A stretch of 64,000 bases of DNA from an uncultured Flavobacteriaceae bacterium (GTDB lineage Bacteria > Bacteroidota > Bacteroidia > Flavobacteriales > Flavobacteriaceae): positions 1 through 64,000 of the forward strand of contig CANLQD010000004.1 of assembly GCA_947493175.1 (NCBI GenBank), read 5' to 3'. This document shows, in pieces, positions 37,931 through 47,325 of the stretch. The position numbers were made by a program, and so were the translations under genes. Positions within the stretch are counted from its first letter, which is position 1; each line of letters begins with the position of its first letter. Under the pieces are notes generated by a model. The model worked only from the letters and a program-made list of their open reading frames with translations, did no database searches and was not told the DNA's origin.

Positions 37931-38290
37931 CTATGCTTTGGCAATCGAATTCTATTCTAATCATAGGATAGGATTTAAGAAAATTTCCTGGAAATTAAGT
38001 AAGCGCCCGCATTCTTCACTGTCGTATGCCCCACAACAGTTAAGCCGGAACGCCCTTGGTTTTTGGGAATTTTCTTTTTAGTGAGGCACTGTTTTGACAA
38101 GCATGAAATGCGTGGTCAAATCGGATCGCCGAACGAACCCCGACCAATAGCGTAGGGGTCTTTTTTATCCCTTACGACCACCTTTTGTTTGGAACAACTG
38201 GTTTTGTGCTTTAGGAAAGCATGAAATGCAACGTCGAATAGGGCCGTTGAACCACAACTACAGCATTTCGAATGCTCCCCTCGGGCGATT
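37931..38290. other. Intergenic region, 360 bp, rich in hairpins
   Basis: No gene is clear; a 64-codon minus-strand frame (38116-38310) overlaps the hydrolase 3' end and looks spurious. ACCCC (38137-38141) and GGGGT (38155-38159) followed by CTTTTTT form a plus-strand terminator-like signal, perhaps ending the transcript of the small zinc-motif gene. The repeats here are described in a separate entry. Confidence 0.5.
38093..38276. repeat. Two GCATGAAATGC hairpin repeats and a third AGCATT/AATGCT hairpin
   Basis: AAGCATGAAATGC occurs at 38099-38111 and 38217-38229, 118 bp apart in the same orientation. GCAT/ATGC can pair. The first copy is flanked by TTTGAC (38093-38098) and GTCAAA (38115-38120), which extend the stem. 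A third hairpin AGCATT-TCG-AATGCT lies at 38262-38276, just after the stop of the hydrolase gene. The set resembles a small repeated palindromic element rather than one terminator. Confidence 0.5.
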
Positions 38291-39334
38291 TTATTTTGAA
38301 CCCTTCCCAAAATGTAAAACCATTTTATCGGTGATTGTTTTCATGGCCGCATCCGGTAGGTCGTGTCCCATATTTTTGACCCATAGGCTATCTGCATTGG
38401 GAAGTACGGAAACAAGTTTTTTGCCATGGGAAATAGGCATAACCGGGTCCTCCGCTCCATGGATAATCAAGGTCGGAATGGTTAACTCACCCAATGCAGA
38501 ATACCTGGAACCGGCCAGTTGAATTGCGGTATAGTGATGTCTGGCGGCCATGATGTTATATCCATTTCTTCTTTTAAGATTATACAATGATGTTTCTGCC
38601 ATGGTCCTCACATCGATTTCCCCGGTGGCCCGTCCCATCAGTATTCTTCTATGTACAATTTGTCGTTTGATTTGTCCTTTTTTGCCTCCGAAAAGACCAT
38701 GACGCAAAACGGCACTTACCATTTGAGGAAAAACCGCATCGGACATGGGCGATAGGTCGGGATCCATTACATCGCCCGACGACATGATCGAAGTAAGGCT
38801 TATTGTTCTTTCCGGATGTTCGATAGCGACGATTTGTGCAATCATTCCACCCATAGAAACCCCTACGATATGTGCTTTCTGAAGACCGAGTGCATCCAAT
38901 ATAGCCACTACATCATTGGCCATATCGTTCAATGTGTAGGGCTTTTTTCGGTTCCATTTTTCCTCAGAAATAGATAAACCCGTACCTCGATGATCAAATC
39001 GAATAACTTCATACCCCTGGTTCACCAGAGGAGAAATGAAGCTTTGTGGCCAGGTCAACGCATCATTTCCATTTCCCATTATAAGTACCACGGAACCTTT
39101 GATATTCTCGGAAGGTTTTTGGCGTTCAAACCAAATTTGATGGCCTTGGGAACTAGCAAAACCCGTTTCACCAATAATCACCTCTGGGAGCGAGTGTTTT
39201 GTCACATATTTAATCGTTTCTTTGTCCTGTTTTGATAGTTTGGGGATGGCGGCGCAGCCTAGCAACCACAACCCACATAACAGCACCACGATAGGTTTGT
39301 TGGTCAATTTAAGACTGCCGTTTGGTAATTTCAT
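38291..39334 (-). CDS. Alpha/beta-hydrolase lipoprotein
   Basis: This 347-residue protein has a lipoprotein signal (VVLLCGLWLLGCAAI, Cys27) and an alpha/beta-hydrolase fold. The nucleophile is Ser160 in GVSMGG, with Asp296 in HGAEDPVMP and His324 in NMGHDLP; the oxyanion-type motif is IMGNGNDALTWP. It resembles exported esterases or epoxide-hydrolase-like enzymes. It overlaps the upstream membrane-protein gene by 26 bp, so the two are translated from one message. Substrate unknown. Confidence 0.88.
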   Translation of the reverse strand: MKLPNGSLKLTNKPIVVLLCGLWLLGCAAIPKLSKQDKETIKYVTKHSLPEVIIGETGFASSQGHQIWFERQKPSENIKGSVVLIMGNGNDALTWPQSFISPLVNQGYEVIRFDHRGTGLSISEEKWNRKKPYTLNDMANDVVAILDALGLQKAHIVGVSMGGMIAQIVAIEHPERTISLTSIMSSGDVMDPDLSPMSDAVFPQMVSAVLRHGLFGGKKGQIKRQIVHRRILMGRATGEIDVRTMAETSLYNLKRRNGYNIMAARHHYTAIQLAGSRYSALGELTIPTLIIHGAEDPVMPISHGKKLVSVLPNADSLWVKNMGHDLPDAAMKTITDKMVLHFGKGSK

Positions 39335-39983
39335 TTTGGCCTACACGGGATTTCCTATAAAAGTACACGATAAAAACAACAGTTAATAAGGTACCCAGTA
39401 GGGATGGCAAAAATTGACTGTAAGGCTTGTAATTGGGTAGCAAGGTCCCGCTGGCCGCCGCCGCTAAAGCTGTGAAAGCGGCAATCATCTTGTAAATGTG
39501 TTCATACAGCCAAAGTTTTCCATATTTTTTAGGAGGTATCAGATATCGCAACAGGTCATAGCTGATAATGAAAAATAAAAATCCAAGTGTAGCATAGATG
39601 ATGACGGGTGACCATATCATTCCAATCGATTCCATATAATGCAAAAAGTAGATTCCTGAACCTAGGCTGAGAAAAGCAACCAAAATGTCCTGGGTCTTCG
39701 GAATATTCGATTTGTTTTTAATGACTCGATAACCTGAATAACCATTGTAACCACTCAATATTGTGAGTACTAGAAGAAATTGATTTACATTAAATACCAA
39801 AACTCCAAGTAGGCCCGTAGTTACTACAATTGCAAGGAATAAAAGGAATAGGAGTCCACTTTTTCTATGCGCCCTGCCGCCTTTTTTTGTAGATAATGCC
39901 ACAAGCCCAAGTAGCAATGCCAGTACGCCTGAGCCGACATGAATAATAATGTTGGTCTGATGAAAGAAAGTATAATCGCTCAT
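39309..39983 (-). CDS. Multi-pass membrane protein, unknown function
   Basis: This 224-residue protein has about seven hydrophobic segments. The start reads FFHQTNIIIHVGSGVLALLL, followed by KKGGRAHRKSGLLFLLFLA. The His-rich start resembles DUF2306-like predicted membrane proteins, but I am not sure of that. It overlaps the start of the hydrolase gene, so they form an operon, preceded by a 222-bp gap to the AraC gene. Confidence 0.7.
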   Translation of the reverse strand: MSDYTFFHQTNIIIHVGSGVLALLLGLVALSTKKGGRAHRKSGLLFLLFLAIVVTTGLLGVLVFNVNQFLLVLTILSGYNGYSGYRVIKNKSNIPKTQDILVAFLSLGSGIYFLHYMESIGMIWSPVIIYATLGFLFFIISYDLLRYLIPPKKYGKLWLYEHIYKMIAAFTALAAAASGTLLPNYKPYSQFLPSLLGTLLTVVFIVYFYRKSRVGQNEITKRQS

Positions 39984-40205
39984 TTACAAAGTTTTGAACG
40001 AAGCTCACCAAAAAAGGGATAGACGACGACCCAACCCAAGGGCTGAAACCTATCAGGGCCTATGAACCCGAATCCTTCGCTCTTTTCCCATATGTCTTTG
40101 TTATTTTTTTAGATAAGTAGTCAGCTACGATAATCGAAAAAGCCCTCACATCTGAAAAGATTGTCAAAAAACCATAATTTTTACTGAGTGCCAACAGGCC
40201 TGGTG

Positions 40206-41330
40206 TTATTTATTTTTGAATTCGGAAGGGGAACTACCTGTATATTTTTTGAAGTAGCGATTAAAGGAAGATTTTGATTTAAAACCGCATTCGAAAGCGA
40301 TACCCAGTATTGACAAATGGTCGAACTCGGGAGACGACAGCTTTTTCTTTGCTTCCTCGACGCGATATTGGTTGACAAAGTCATAAAAGTTCCTCTGAAA
40401 ATGTTGGTTGATGATCTGTGAAAGATGTGACTGCGAGATTTGACTTTGTTCCGCGAGGATAGATAAGCTCAGGTCTTCGTTCAAAAAGGGTTTTTCGATT
40501 TCCATTTGGGTGGTCAACCGATTTGCCAGATCGCTGATTTTATCAACGGTCAATCCCGATTTGGCATAAGAAGCAGTTCCGGAAAAGCTCGTTTCTTCGA
40601 CCAAATTCCGAGGTTCCAGGTTGGAAAAAATAGCCGTTTGTCGAAACCCATAAAAACCAAAGGCTATCAACATGAGGCTCAAACATATCCCTACTAGGGC
40701 AAAAGCATTTTCCACAGGAAACAATTGAAATTGAACGGCCCCAAAAATCAAAAAAGAGGCTAGAATGAATAGTATTAAATACGAATAGACGATATACCCG
40801 ACCCATTTCAGGTCGATTTTTTCATCGAACGAGAAGAGTTCAACTATATTTTGGCGGTGTTTCCTCAAAAGCAACAAATCCCAAAGGCAATAAATCAAGC
40901 CTGAAATCGCCAAAGGAACGGCATAGTATTGCATCCATAACGAAGCCTTGTTTGGTGGACGAAAGTACCCGTTAGATGCGATGAGCGTAGCTTCGTCATA
41001 ACGCTGAAAAGACAAAAGTACCAGAACGTAAATGACATAGACGCCCAAGTGGGGAACTATGGTTTTCCAGGAAACCGTATGGCAGGTTAACGACAAAATG
41101 TAGAGAAACAAAAGGGGTGCGCCTAGCAAGGGTAGACCGAAACCCAAGATGGCGCCAAATCCTTGGAGCGGAAAGCGATAGATAGTAATTTCATAAAAGG
41201 CAATTTGACCCAAGGTTACCAAGATCCAACCTAAAAAGAAGTAATCGCCTTGTTTTTTATGCTGCTTGAAAAGCAGGAGTAAAAACATGAGAATCCCGAT
41301 GCCTAAACCCGCGTTCAAGATAATTTCCAT
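40206..41330 (-). CDS. AraC-type regulator with an N-terminal seven-helix membrane domain
   Basis: This 374-residue protein begins with about seven hydrophobic segments (residues 1-235), for example NAGLGIGILMFLLLLF and AFALVGICLSLMLIAFGFYG. It ends with an AraC DNA-binding domain (about 265-372; LSILAEQSQISQSHLSQIIN and GFKSKSSFNRYFKKYTGSSP). It is thus a membrane-bound one-component regulator that can sense a signal in the envelope. Such proteins are frequent in Bacteroidota. The gene stands alone. Confidence 0.9.
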   Translation of the reverse strand: MEIILNAGLGIGILMFLLLLFKQHKKQGDYFFLGWILVTLGQIAFYEITIYRFPLQGFGAILGFGLPLLGAPLLFLYILSLTCHTVSWKTIVPHLGVYVIYVLVLLSFQRYDEATLIASNGYFRPPNKASLWMQYYAVPLAISGLIYCLWDLLLLRKHRQNIVELFSFDEKIDLKWVGYIVYSYLILFILASFLIFGAVQFQLFPVENAFALVGICLSLMLIAFGFYGFRQTAIFSNLEPRNLVEETSFSGTASYAKSGLTVDKISDLANRLTTQMEIEKPFLNEDLSLSILAEQSQISQSHLSQIINQHFQRNFYDFVNQYRVEEAKKKLSSPEFDHLSILGIAFECGFKSKSSFNRYFKKYTGSSPSEFKNK

Positions 41331-41387
41331 GTAATCGAATGTTGATTGCGACTACAAACTACGCATTAATCCGTAACGGTAATGAAA

Positions 41388-42437
41388 CTATTCCGAAGCA
41401 AAAGAATTCCACCCCTGGGCTGTCAATGGAATCTTGCTATCACCGCGGGTTACCAAATGTGCACCTTCCGAGGCTTCGGTCATGTGCCCGATAACCGTTA
41501 GATGGGGATTGCCCTTTATTTTCGGAAAATCGCCCTGTGAAATCGTGAACAACAATTCGTAGTCCTCCCCGCCACTGAGGGCAACCAAAGTACTGTCGAT
41601 TTTGAACTCTTCGCAGGCCGAAATAACGGTCGGGTCTAGGGGAATCTTATCCTCGAATAGATTACAACCAGTTTTACCGTGCTTGCATAGATGTAGAATT
41701 TCAGACGATAGTCCGTCGCTAATATCGATCATCGAAGTAGGTTGTACTTTGAGTTGTTTTAGCAATTCAATGATATCTTTTCGAGCTTCGGGCTTTAACT
41801 GCCGTTCAACAATATAAGAGTAGGGTTCTAAATCGGGTTGGTTGTTGGGATTCACCTTAAAAACTTCTTTTTCCCGCTCCAACACCTGTAATCCCATATA
41901 GGCACCGCCTACATCTCCCGATACTACAAGAAGGTCATTGGGTTTGGCACCACTTCTATAGGTAATATCCTCCTCGATAACGGTCCCTAGGGCCGTAATA
42001 CTGATCAACATTCCGGTTTGTGATGAGGTGGTGTCCCCACCGATTACATCTACCCCGTAGCTGGTAGCCGCCAATTGAATGCCCGCATACAATTCTTCCA
42101 ATGCCTCTAATGGAAAACGATTTGAAACTGCAATGGAAACCGTTAATTGGCTGGGAGTGGCGTTCATCGCGTATACATCCGATAGGTTCACCATCACCGC
42201 TTTGTAACCTAAATGTTTTAGGGGCATGTAGCTAAGGTCGAAATGTACTCCCTCGATAAGCAAATCGGTGGTCACGACCGTCTTTTTTCCTTCAAAATTC
42301 AATACGGCCGCATCATCGCCTATTCCCAACAAGGTCGATGGTTGTTTTAAAGTGAAGTGTTGGGTCAAATGCTCGATCAGACCGAACTCGCCCAACTGTT
42401 CCAAAGAGGTACGTTCTTGTTTTTTATCTTCTAACAT
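41388..42437 (-). CDS. thiL: Thiamine-monophosphate kinase
   Basis: This 349-residue enzyme phosphorylates thiamine monophosphate to thiamine pyrophosphate. It has the AIR-synthase/PurM-like fold with LLGIGDDAAVL near residue 40, TTDLLIEGVHFDL, ANLSDVYAMNA-type VNLSDVYAM, GGDTTSS, DISDGLSSEILHLC, and SGGEDYELLFTI. The start at 42437 (MLEDKKQERTSLEQLGEFGL) is standard. A TACTTTTG box on the minus strand (42449-42442) is very close to the ATG, so the leader would be very short. Confidence 0.95.
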   Translation of the reverse strand: MLEDKKQERTSLEQLGEFGLIEHLTQHFTLKQPSTLLGIGDDAAVLNFEGKKTVVTTDLLIEGVHFDLSYMPLKHLGYKAVMVNLSDVYAMNATPSQLTVSIAVSNRFPLEALEELYAGIQLAATSYGVDVIGGDTTSSQTGMLISITALGTVIEEDITYRSGAKPNDLLVVSGDVGGAYMGLQVLEREKEVFKVNPNNQPDLEPYSYIVERQLKPEARKDIIELLKQLKVQPTSMIDISDGLSSEILHLCKHGKTGCNLFEDKIPLDPTVISACEEFKIDSTLVALSGGEDYELLFTISQGDFPKIKGNPHLTVIGHMTEASEGAHLVTRGDSKIPLTAQGWNSFASE

Positions 42438-42748
42438 AGGACAAAAGTAAATGTATTTTTGGCAACGACAGCGATTCTCTGGCAGGGTTTTTGAATCGAT
42501 AAGTGAACCCCTGAAAAGATGAAAAATAGTCTCCGATATCCAAGAAATACTATCTTTATCTTATAGAAGTGATTTAAGCTTTTTAGATTGAAGCGAAAAT
42601 TCTTGATTTTTTGCCCTTTTGAAGCCTTTTTTGAATTCCATAGTAGAGCTACCGAAGGAAAAAAGTCGAAAAAAGCGTGAAAAAGCCTCTTTTTTATCCA
42701 ATTAAAGAAGGTTAAATCACTTCATAAAGAGTTTGAAAATTGCTATTT
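42438..42748. other. Intergenic region, 311 bp, with a long-spaced inverted repeat
   Basis: Between thiL and the choice-of-anchor gene. No gene is seen. GAAGTGATTTAA (42566-42577) and TTAAATCACTTC (42712-42723) are a perfect 12-bp inverted repeat 134 bp apart, the second copy 25 bp before the start codon at 42749. A plus-strand TATTTTTG (42454-42461) matches a -7 box but lies 288 bp from the next gene. Confidence 0.5.
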
Positions 42749-43978
42749 ATGAAAAAGATGTTTGCCGCCTTGCTCCTGATTTTTTTTGTTTTCAGTTGCT
42801 CGAGCAATGATGACGATCCAGTAACAGAACCTCCTACCCCAGGGGGTGATAATGGCTCGACCACCGGGGTCATCCCCTGTGAGAATGGTATGGCCGGTGA
42901 TTACCCTTGTGATGGCTATGATTTAATAGGGCAGATTCCAATTACTAATTTCGATGCAGTAGAAGGCAACGATAGTTGGGGATGGACCGACCCGGACAGT
43001 GGAAAGGAATATGCTATTATGGGATTGGATAATGGTACCGCTTTTGTCGACATTTCCGATGAGGACAATCTGGTCTATTTGGGGAAACTGCCGACTGCGA
43101 CGGGGTCTAGCTCATGGCGTGATATAAAAGTATACCAAGATCACGCTTTTATCGTTTCCGAAGCGTCGGGGCATGGTATGCAGGTGTTCGATTTGACCAG
43201 ATTGCGAGACCTGTCGAACCCCCCCGTAACTTTTTCGGCAGATTTTCGATATGACGAGTTTGGTAATGCGCATAACATTGTTATCAATGAGCAAACGGGG
43301 TTTGCCTATGCGGTGGGAACGACTACTTTTAGTGGAGGAGGCCATTTTATTGATGTTCGAGACCCTAAAAATCCGGTTGCTGCCGGAGGCCACTCGGCCA
43401 ACGCCTATACCCACGATGCCCAGGTCATTACCTACATCGGGCCAGACAACGACTATACAACTAGCGAAATTTATATAGGGGCGAATGAAAATCAGGTAGC
43501 GATCGTCGATGTAACCGATAAGGACAACCCCGCCGAGATTTCGACCATTACCTACCCAAATATTGGTTATACCCATCAAGGGTGGTTCACCGAAGATCAG
43601 CGTTATTTCATTTTAGGGGATGAATTAGACGAGCAAAACCTGGGTTTTCAATCCAGAACCCTGATTTTCGACTTTGCTGATTTAGACAGCCCCCAACTAC
43701 ATCATACCTATCTGGGCACTACCAGCGCCATTGATCACAACGGCTATGTACTAGGCGATGAGTTCTTTTTGGCCAACTATACGGCCGGACTGAGAGTGTT
43801 GGATATTTCGGGAATCGATGATAGGGATATTACTGAAAAAGCCTTCTTTGACACCCATCCCGAAACCGATGTGGCCCGGTTTAGTGGTGTGTGGAGCGTG
43901 TATCCCTATTTTGAGAGCGGTAAAATAGTCGTCAGCGATATAGACCGTGGACTTTTCATACTAAGAAAATCAAATTAG
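42749..43978 (+). CDS. Choice-of-anchor B family lipoprotein
   Basis: The ATG at 42749 (MKKMFAALLLIFFVFSCSSN) is preferred over the TTG at 42740; it gives a lipoprotein signal with lipobox FSC and 409 residues. The body is an LVIVD-type propeller of the choice-of-anchor B family, with the typical stretches SSSWRDIKVYQDHAFIVSEA, GHGMQVFDLTRLR, GNAHNIVINEQTGFAYAVG and YTHQGWFTEDQRYFILGDE. Members are exported proteins of unknown role. It is followed 2 bp later by another secreted lipoprotein and is likely co-expressed with it. Confidence 0.9.
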   Translation: MKKMFAALLLIFFVFSCSSNDDDPVTEPPTPGGDNGSTTGVIPCENGMAGDYPCDGYDLIGQIPITNFDAVEGNDSWGWTDPDSGKEYAIMGLDNGTAFVDISDEDNLVYLGKLPTATGSSSWRDIKVYQDHAFIVSEASGHGMQVFDLTRLRDLSNPPVTFSADFRYDEFGNAHNIVINEQTGFAYAVGTTTFSGGGHFIDVRDPKNPVAAGGHSANAYTHDAQVITYIGPDNDYTTSEIYIGANENQVAIVDVTDKDNPAEISTITYPNIGYTHQGWFTEDQRYFILGDELDEQNLGFQSRTLIFDFADLDSPQLHHTYLGTTSAIDHNGYVLGDEFFLANYTAGLRVLDISGIDDRDITEKAFFDTHPETDVARFSGVWSVYPYFESGKIVVSDIDRGLFILRKSN

Positions 43979-43980
43979 GA

Positions 43981-45342
43981 ATGAATCAGAAGATTTTCAG
44001 GTTAACTGCCGCACTATCGGGAATGGCAATACTCTTTTCCTGTAGTGATACTGCCGATGATTTTGTGGAAGTATCAATACCCGAGTCCCAGTTTTTAGGA
44101 GAGGTCGATTGGGTTAAAAGTTTTGGCGGCTCAGGGGAAGAGACGGCGCGAGCGATTATTCAAACTTCCGATGGCGGTTATGCCGTTTTGGGTTTTTCGA
44201 ATAGTACGGATGGTGATTTGTCTGGCAAAACCCTAGCGGTAAACGATTATTGGTTGCTAAAGTTGAGTCCTGATGGAGAGTTGCAATGGTCAACAACTTA
44301 TGGGGGCAGTAAAGACGACCGAGGCCAAAGTCTGGCAGAAACAGCAGATGGGGGTTATATCCTTACCGGCTACGCCATGAGCGATGATGGCGACGGAACT
44401 AATAATGAAGGCTTTCATGATAACTGGATCATAAAACTAGACGCTTCAGGGAATATAGAATGGGAAAAAAGTTTTGGTTTTTCAGGACATGATCATTCGT
44501 ACGACGTTTTGCAAACCAATGACGGGGGTTACTTTTTCACTGGATTTTTAGATGTTACCGCTGCCAGGGCCGATGGTTTTACCGAAAAGGGAAATTCATT
44601 GACCCGCCATGGAGTAGGAGAGTTTTGGGGCACCAAACTGGATGCCAAGGGAAATATTGAATGGCGTAGGTATTTTGGCGGCACTAATAACGATCGGGCC
44701 CATGCTGTGGTGCAGTCAAAAGATGGGGGCTTTGTAATGACAGGTTTTAGCGAGAGTGGCGATTTCGATATCTCCAACAGCAGGGGGAGCTATGATTTTT
44801 GGGTGCTAAAAATCGATGCGAAGGGTCAGCTGCTCTGGGAAAGTTCCTTTGGGGGTTCAGGAATCGAAATATCGTACGATATTGTAAAAACGACTGATAA
44901 CGCCTATGCTATTGTGGGAAATACGTTCAGTACCGATGCCGATGTTTCTAAAAACAAGGGAGAGTCCGATATGTGGTTGATAAAAGTTGATGACAACGGA
45001 AAACTGCTTTGGGAAAAAACCTTTGGAGGTAGCGGATTCGATGCCGCCAGAAGCATTAAATTAAGTACCGATGGGGGTTTTATTATAACTGGAAACTCAA
45101 AAAGTGCCGATAAGGATGCTACTTTCAATAATGGTGAAAACGACCTTTGGTTAATAAAGACCAGTTCAAAGGGAGATTTAGTCTGGCAAAAATCTTTTGG
45201 GGGGTCGGGTCTTGATTTTGGGTTCGATACTATCGAAAATGAGGATAAAAGCATCATTTTGGTCGGAGAAATGGGCAGTGAAGACATGCCTTCGGTTTCT
45301 AACAAGGGAATGACTGATATTATTGTCCTGAAAATTAGATAG
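43981..45342 (+). CDS. Secreted lipoprotein with delta-60-like propeller repeats
   Basis: This 453-residue protein starts MNQKIFRLTAALSGMAILFS with lipid-attachable Cys in FSCSD. It has six to seven repeats of about 55-65 residues built on WVKSFGGSGEETARAIIQTS, then DGGYAVLGFSNSTDGD and DYWLLKLSPDGELQW. The same pattern is found in many Bacteroidota cell-surface proteins. No catalytic motif is seen. It follows the choice-of-anchor B gene in one transcript and ends just before the suf promoter. Confidence 0.87.
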   Translation: MNQKIFRLTAALSGMAILFSCSDTADDFVEVSIPESQFLGEVDWVKSFGGSGEETARAIIQTSDGGYAVLGFSNSTDGDLSGKTLAVNDYWLLKLSPDGELQWSTTYGGSKDDRGQSLAETADGGYILTGYAMSDDGDGTNNEGFHDNWIIKLDASGNIEWEKSFGFSGHDHSYDVLQTNDGGYFFTGFLDVTAARADGFTEKGNSLTRHGVGEFWGTKLDAKGNIEWRRYFGGTNNDRAHAVVQSKDGGFVMTGFSESGDFDISNSRGSYDFWVLKIDAKGQLLWESSFGGSGIEISYDIVKTTDNAYAIVGNTFSTDADVSKNKGESDMWLIKVDDNGKLLWEKTFGGSGFDAARSIKLSTDGGFIITGNSKSADKDATFNNGENDLWLIKTSSKGDLVWQKSFGGSGLDFGFDTIENEDKSIILVGEMGSEDMPSVSNKGMTDIIVLKIR

Positions 45343-45407
45343 TTAAAAAATATTGCCTCTTGTATATCCGTATAGAAAACACCTATTGGAATATATGTTA
45401 TAATAAT

Positions 45408-45448
45408 GTTAGGAATTAGGTTGAAATCCTAACCATACCGTATATTTG
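45408..45448 (+). promoter_or_regulatory. Promoter of the suf operon with an overlapping palindrome
   Basis: TATATTTG (45441-45448) matches TAnnTTTG, with TTG (45421-45423) 17 bases upstream. The palindrome TTAGG-TTGAAAT-CCTAA (45416-45432) covers the -33 element, and another GTTAGG (45408-45413) can pair with CCTAAC. This is a good place for a repressor, for example an Rrf2/IscR-type iron-sulfur sensor; the identity is inferred. Confidence 0.7.
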
Positions 45449-45477
45449 CTAACTATTTAGAATAAATCCAAATACCC

Positions 45478-45807
45478 ATGATTCAAGTATCGGAAACGGC
45501 TAAAAAGAAAGTTATCGATTTGATGACCGAAGAAGGCTTTGATGCAGGCCAGGACTATGTGCGCGTTGGCGTTAAGAGCGGAGGTTGTAGCGGGTTGTCG
45601 TATGAATTGAAGTTCGATGACAAAATAGACGAATCAGATAAGATGTTTGAAGATAATGACGTCCGTATCATAGTTGACAAGAAGAGTTTTTTATATCTGG
45701 TAGGTACCGTGTTGGAGTATTCGGGGGGGCTAAACGGAAAAGGGTTTGTTTTCAATAATCCCAATGCACAGCGCACCTGTGGCTGTGGGGAAAGTTTTTC
45801 GCTGTAA
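45478..45807 (+). CDS. A-type iron-sulfur carrier (IscA/SufA family)
   Basis: This 109-residue protein holds the three conserved Cys of the family: GVKSGGCSGLSYEL and the C-terminal CGCGESFSL. It accepts clusters from SufBCD and passes them to target proteins. It is the first gene of the SUF operon, 31 bp after a good promoter box, with sufB 57 bp downstream. Confidence 0.93.
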   Translation: MIQVSETAKKKVIDLMTEEGFDAGQDYVRVGVKSGGCSGLSYELKFDDKIDESDKMFEDNDVRIIVDKKSFLYLVGTVLEYSGGLNGKGFVFNNPNAQRTCGCGESFSL

Positions 45808-45864
45808 GCACAGGTGAACAGTAAGAAACGATTCGGTATATTGTAGAATTGATACATTAGAAAA

Positions 45865-47310
45865 ATGGCATACACAGAAGAAGAGTTAAAAAAAGAACTG
45901 GAAACCAAAGAGTATGAGTATGGTTTCTATACCGATATTGAGTCTGATACGCTGCCGGTAGGATTGAACGAGGATATTGTTATTGCTATTTCAAAAAAGA
46001 AAAACGAGCCTGAATGGATGACCGAGTGGCGTTTAGAGTCGTTTCGATACTGGAAGGAGATGGAAGAACCTGAATGGGCGAATGTTACCTATACAAAACC
46101 CGATTTCCAGGCAATCTCTTACTATTCCGCACCGAATAGCAAACCCAAATATGAAAGTTTGGACGAAGTAGATCCTGAATTGTTGGATACTTTCAAGAAA
46201 TTAGGAATTTCTATCGACGAACAGAAAAAACTAGCCGGTGTCGCAGTTGATATTGTGATGGATTCAGTTTCGGTTGCCACTACGTTCAAAAAGACCCTTG
46301 CAGAGAAAGGAATTATCTTTTGCTCTATTTCCGAGGCTATTCAGGAACATCCCGAACTAGTAAAAAAGTACATCGGTTCCGTAGTACCACAAAAGGATAA
46401 CTTCTACGCCGCTTTGAATTCAGCGGTCTTTTCCGATGGTAGTTTTTGCTACATTCCCAAAGGAGTGCGTTGTCCCATGGAATTATCAACCTATTTCAGA
46501 ATCAATCAGGCCGGTACAGGACAATTCGAAAGAACCCTGGTAATTGCAGACGAAGGTAGTTATGTAAGTTACTTGGAGGGTTGTACCGCGCCTTCTAGAG
46601 ATGAGAATCAATTGCATGCAGCGGTGGTAGAGTTGATAGCGTTAGATGATGCCGAGATAAAATACTCAACGGTACAAAATTGGTTTCCTGGAGGAAAAGA
46701 CGGAGTTGGAGGGGTTTTTAATTTTGTGACCAAAAGAGGTCTTTGCGAGAAAAATGCCAAAATATCTTGGACTCAAGTTGAAACCGGCTCTGCGGTCACA
46801 TGGAAATATCCTTCCTGTGTATTGAAAGGGGATAACTCTATCGGGGAGTTTTATTCCATAGCGGTCACCAACAATTACCAACAAGCAGATACGGGCACCA
46901 AGATGGTGCATCTTGGGAAGAATACCCGTAGTACGATTATTTCAAAGGGAATTTCTGCAGGAAAATCGCAGAATAGCTATCGCGGACTGGTACAGGTCAA
47001 CAGCAGAGCTGAAAATGCCCGTAACTTTTCCCAATGCGATTCGCTGTTGATGGGCAATGAGTGCGGGGCACATACCTTTCCCTATATCGAGGCGAAAAAC
47101 AAGTCGGCTCAAATAGAGCATGAAGCTACAACGAGTAAAATTGGCGAAGACCAAATATTTTATTGTAACCAGCGGGGAATCGATACGGAGAAGGCCATTG
47201 CCCTGATTGTCAATGGTTTTAGTAAAGAAGTCTTGAATAAGTTGCCGATGGAGTTTGCCGTGGAAGCACAAAAATTATTGGAAATAAGTCTCGAAGGTTC
47301 CGTCGGATAA
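45865..47310 (+). CDS. sufB: Fe-S cluster assembly scaffold subunit SufB
   Basis: This 481-residue protein is the main scaffold of SufBC2D. Typical stretches are [60 protein letters not shown] [20 protein letters not shown] and [20 protein letters not shown]. The beta-helix core and the C-terminal helix binding SufC are present. It lies between the carrier gene and a metallo-beta-lactamase gene. Confidence 0.97.
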   Translation: MAYTEEELKKELETKEYEYGFYTDIESDTLPVGLNEDIVIAISKKKNEPEWMTEWRLESFRYWKEMEEPEWANVTYTKPDFQAISYYSAPNSKPKYESLDEVDPELLDTFKKLGISIDEQKKLAGVAVDIVMDSVSVATTFKKTLAEKGIIFCSISEAIQEHPELVKKYIGSVVPQKDNFYAALNSAVFSDGSFCYIPKGVRCPMELSTYFRINQAGTGQFERTLVIADEGSYVSYLEGCTAPSRDENQLHAAVVELIALDDAEIKYSTVQNWFPGGKDGVGGVFNFVTKRGLCEKNAKISWTQVETGSAVTWKYPSCVLKGDNSIGEFYSIAVTNNYQQADTGTKMVHLGKNTRSTIISKGISAGKSQNSYRGLVQVNSRAENARNFSQCDSLLMGNECGAHTFPYIEAKNKSAQIEHEATTSKIGEDQIFYCNQRGIDTEKAIALIVNGFSKEVLNKLPMEFAVEAQKLLEISLEGSVG

Positions 47311-47325
47311 ATCATTGGTATAGAA

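Noticed and set aside
38116..38310. 64-codon minus-strand frame with several Cys
   Set aside because: It overlaps the hydrolase 3' end in another frame and crosses the repeat hairpins; the Cys pattern is not a known zinc site.
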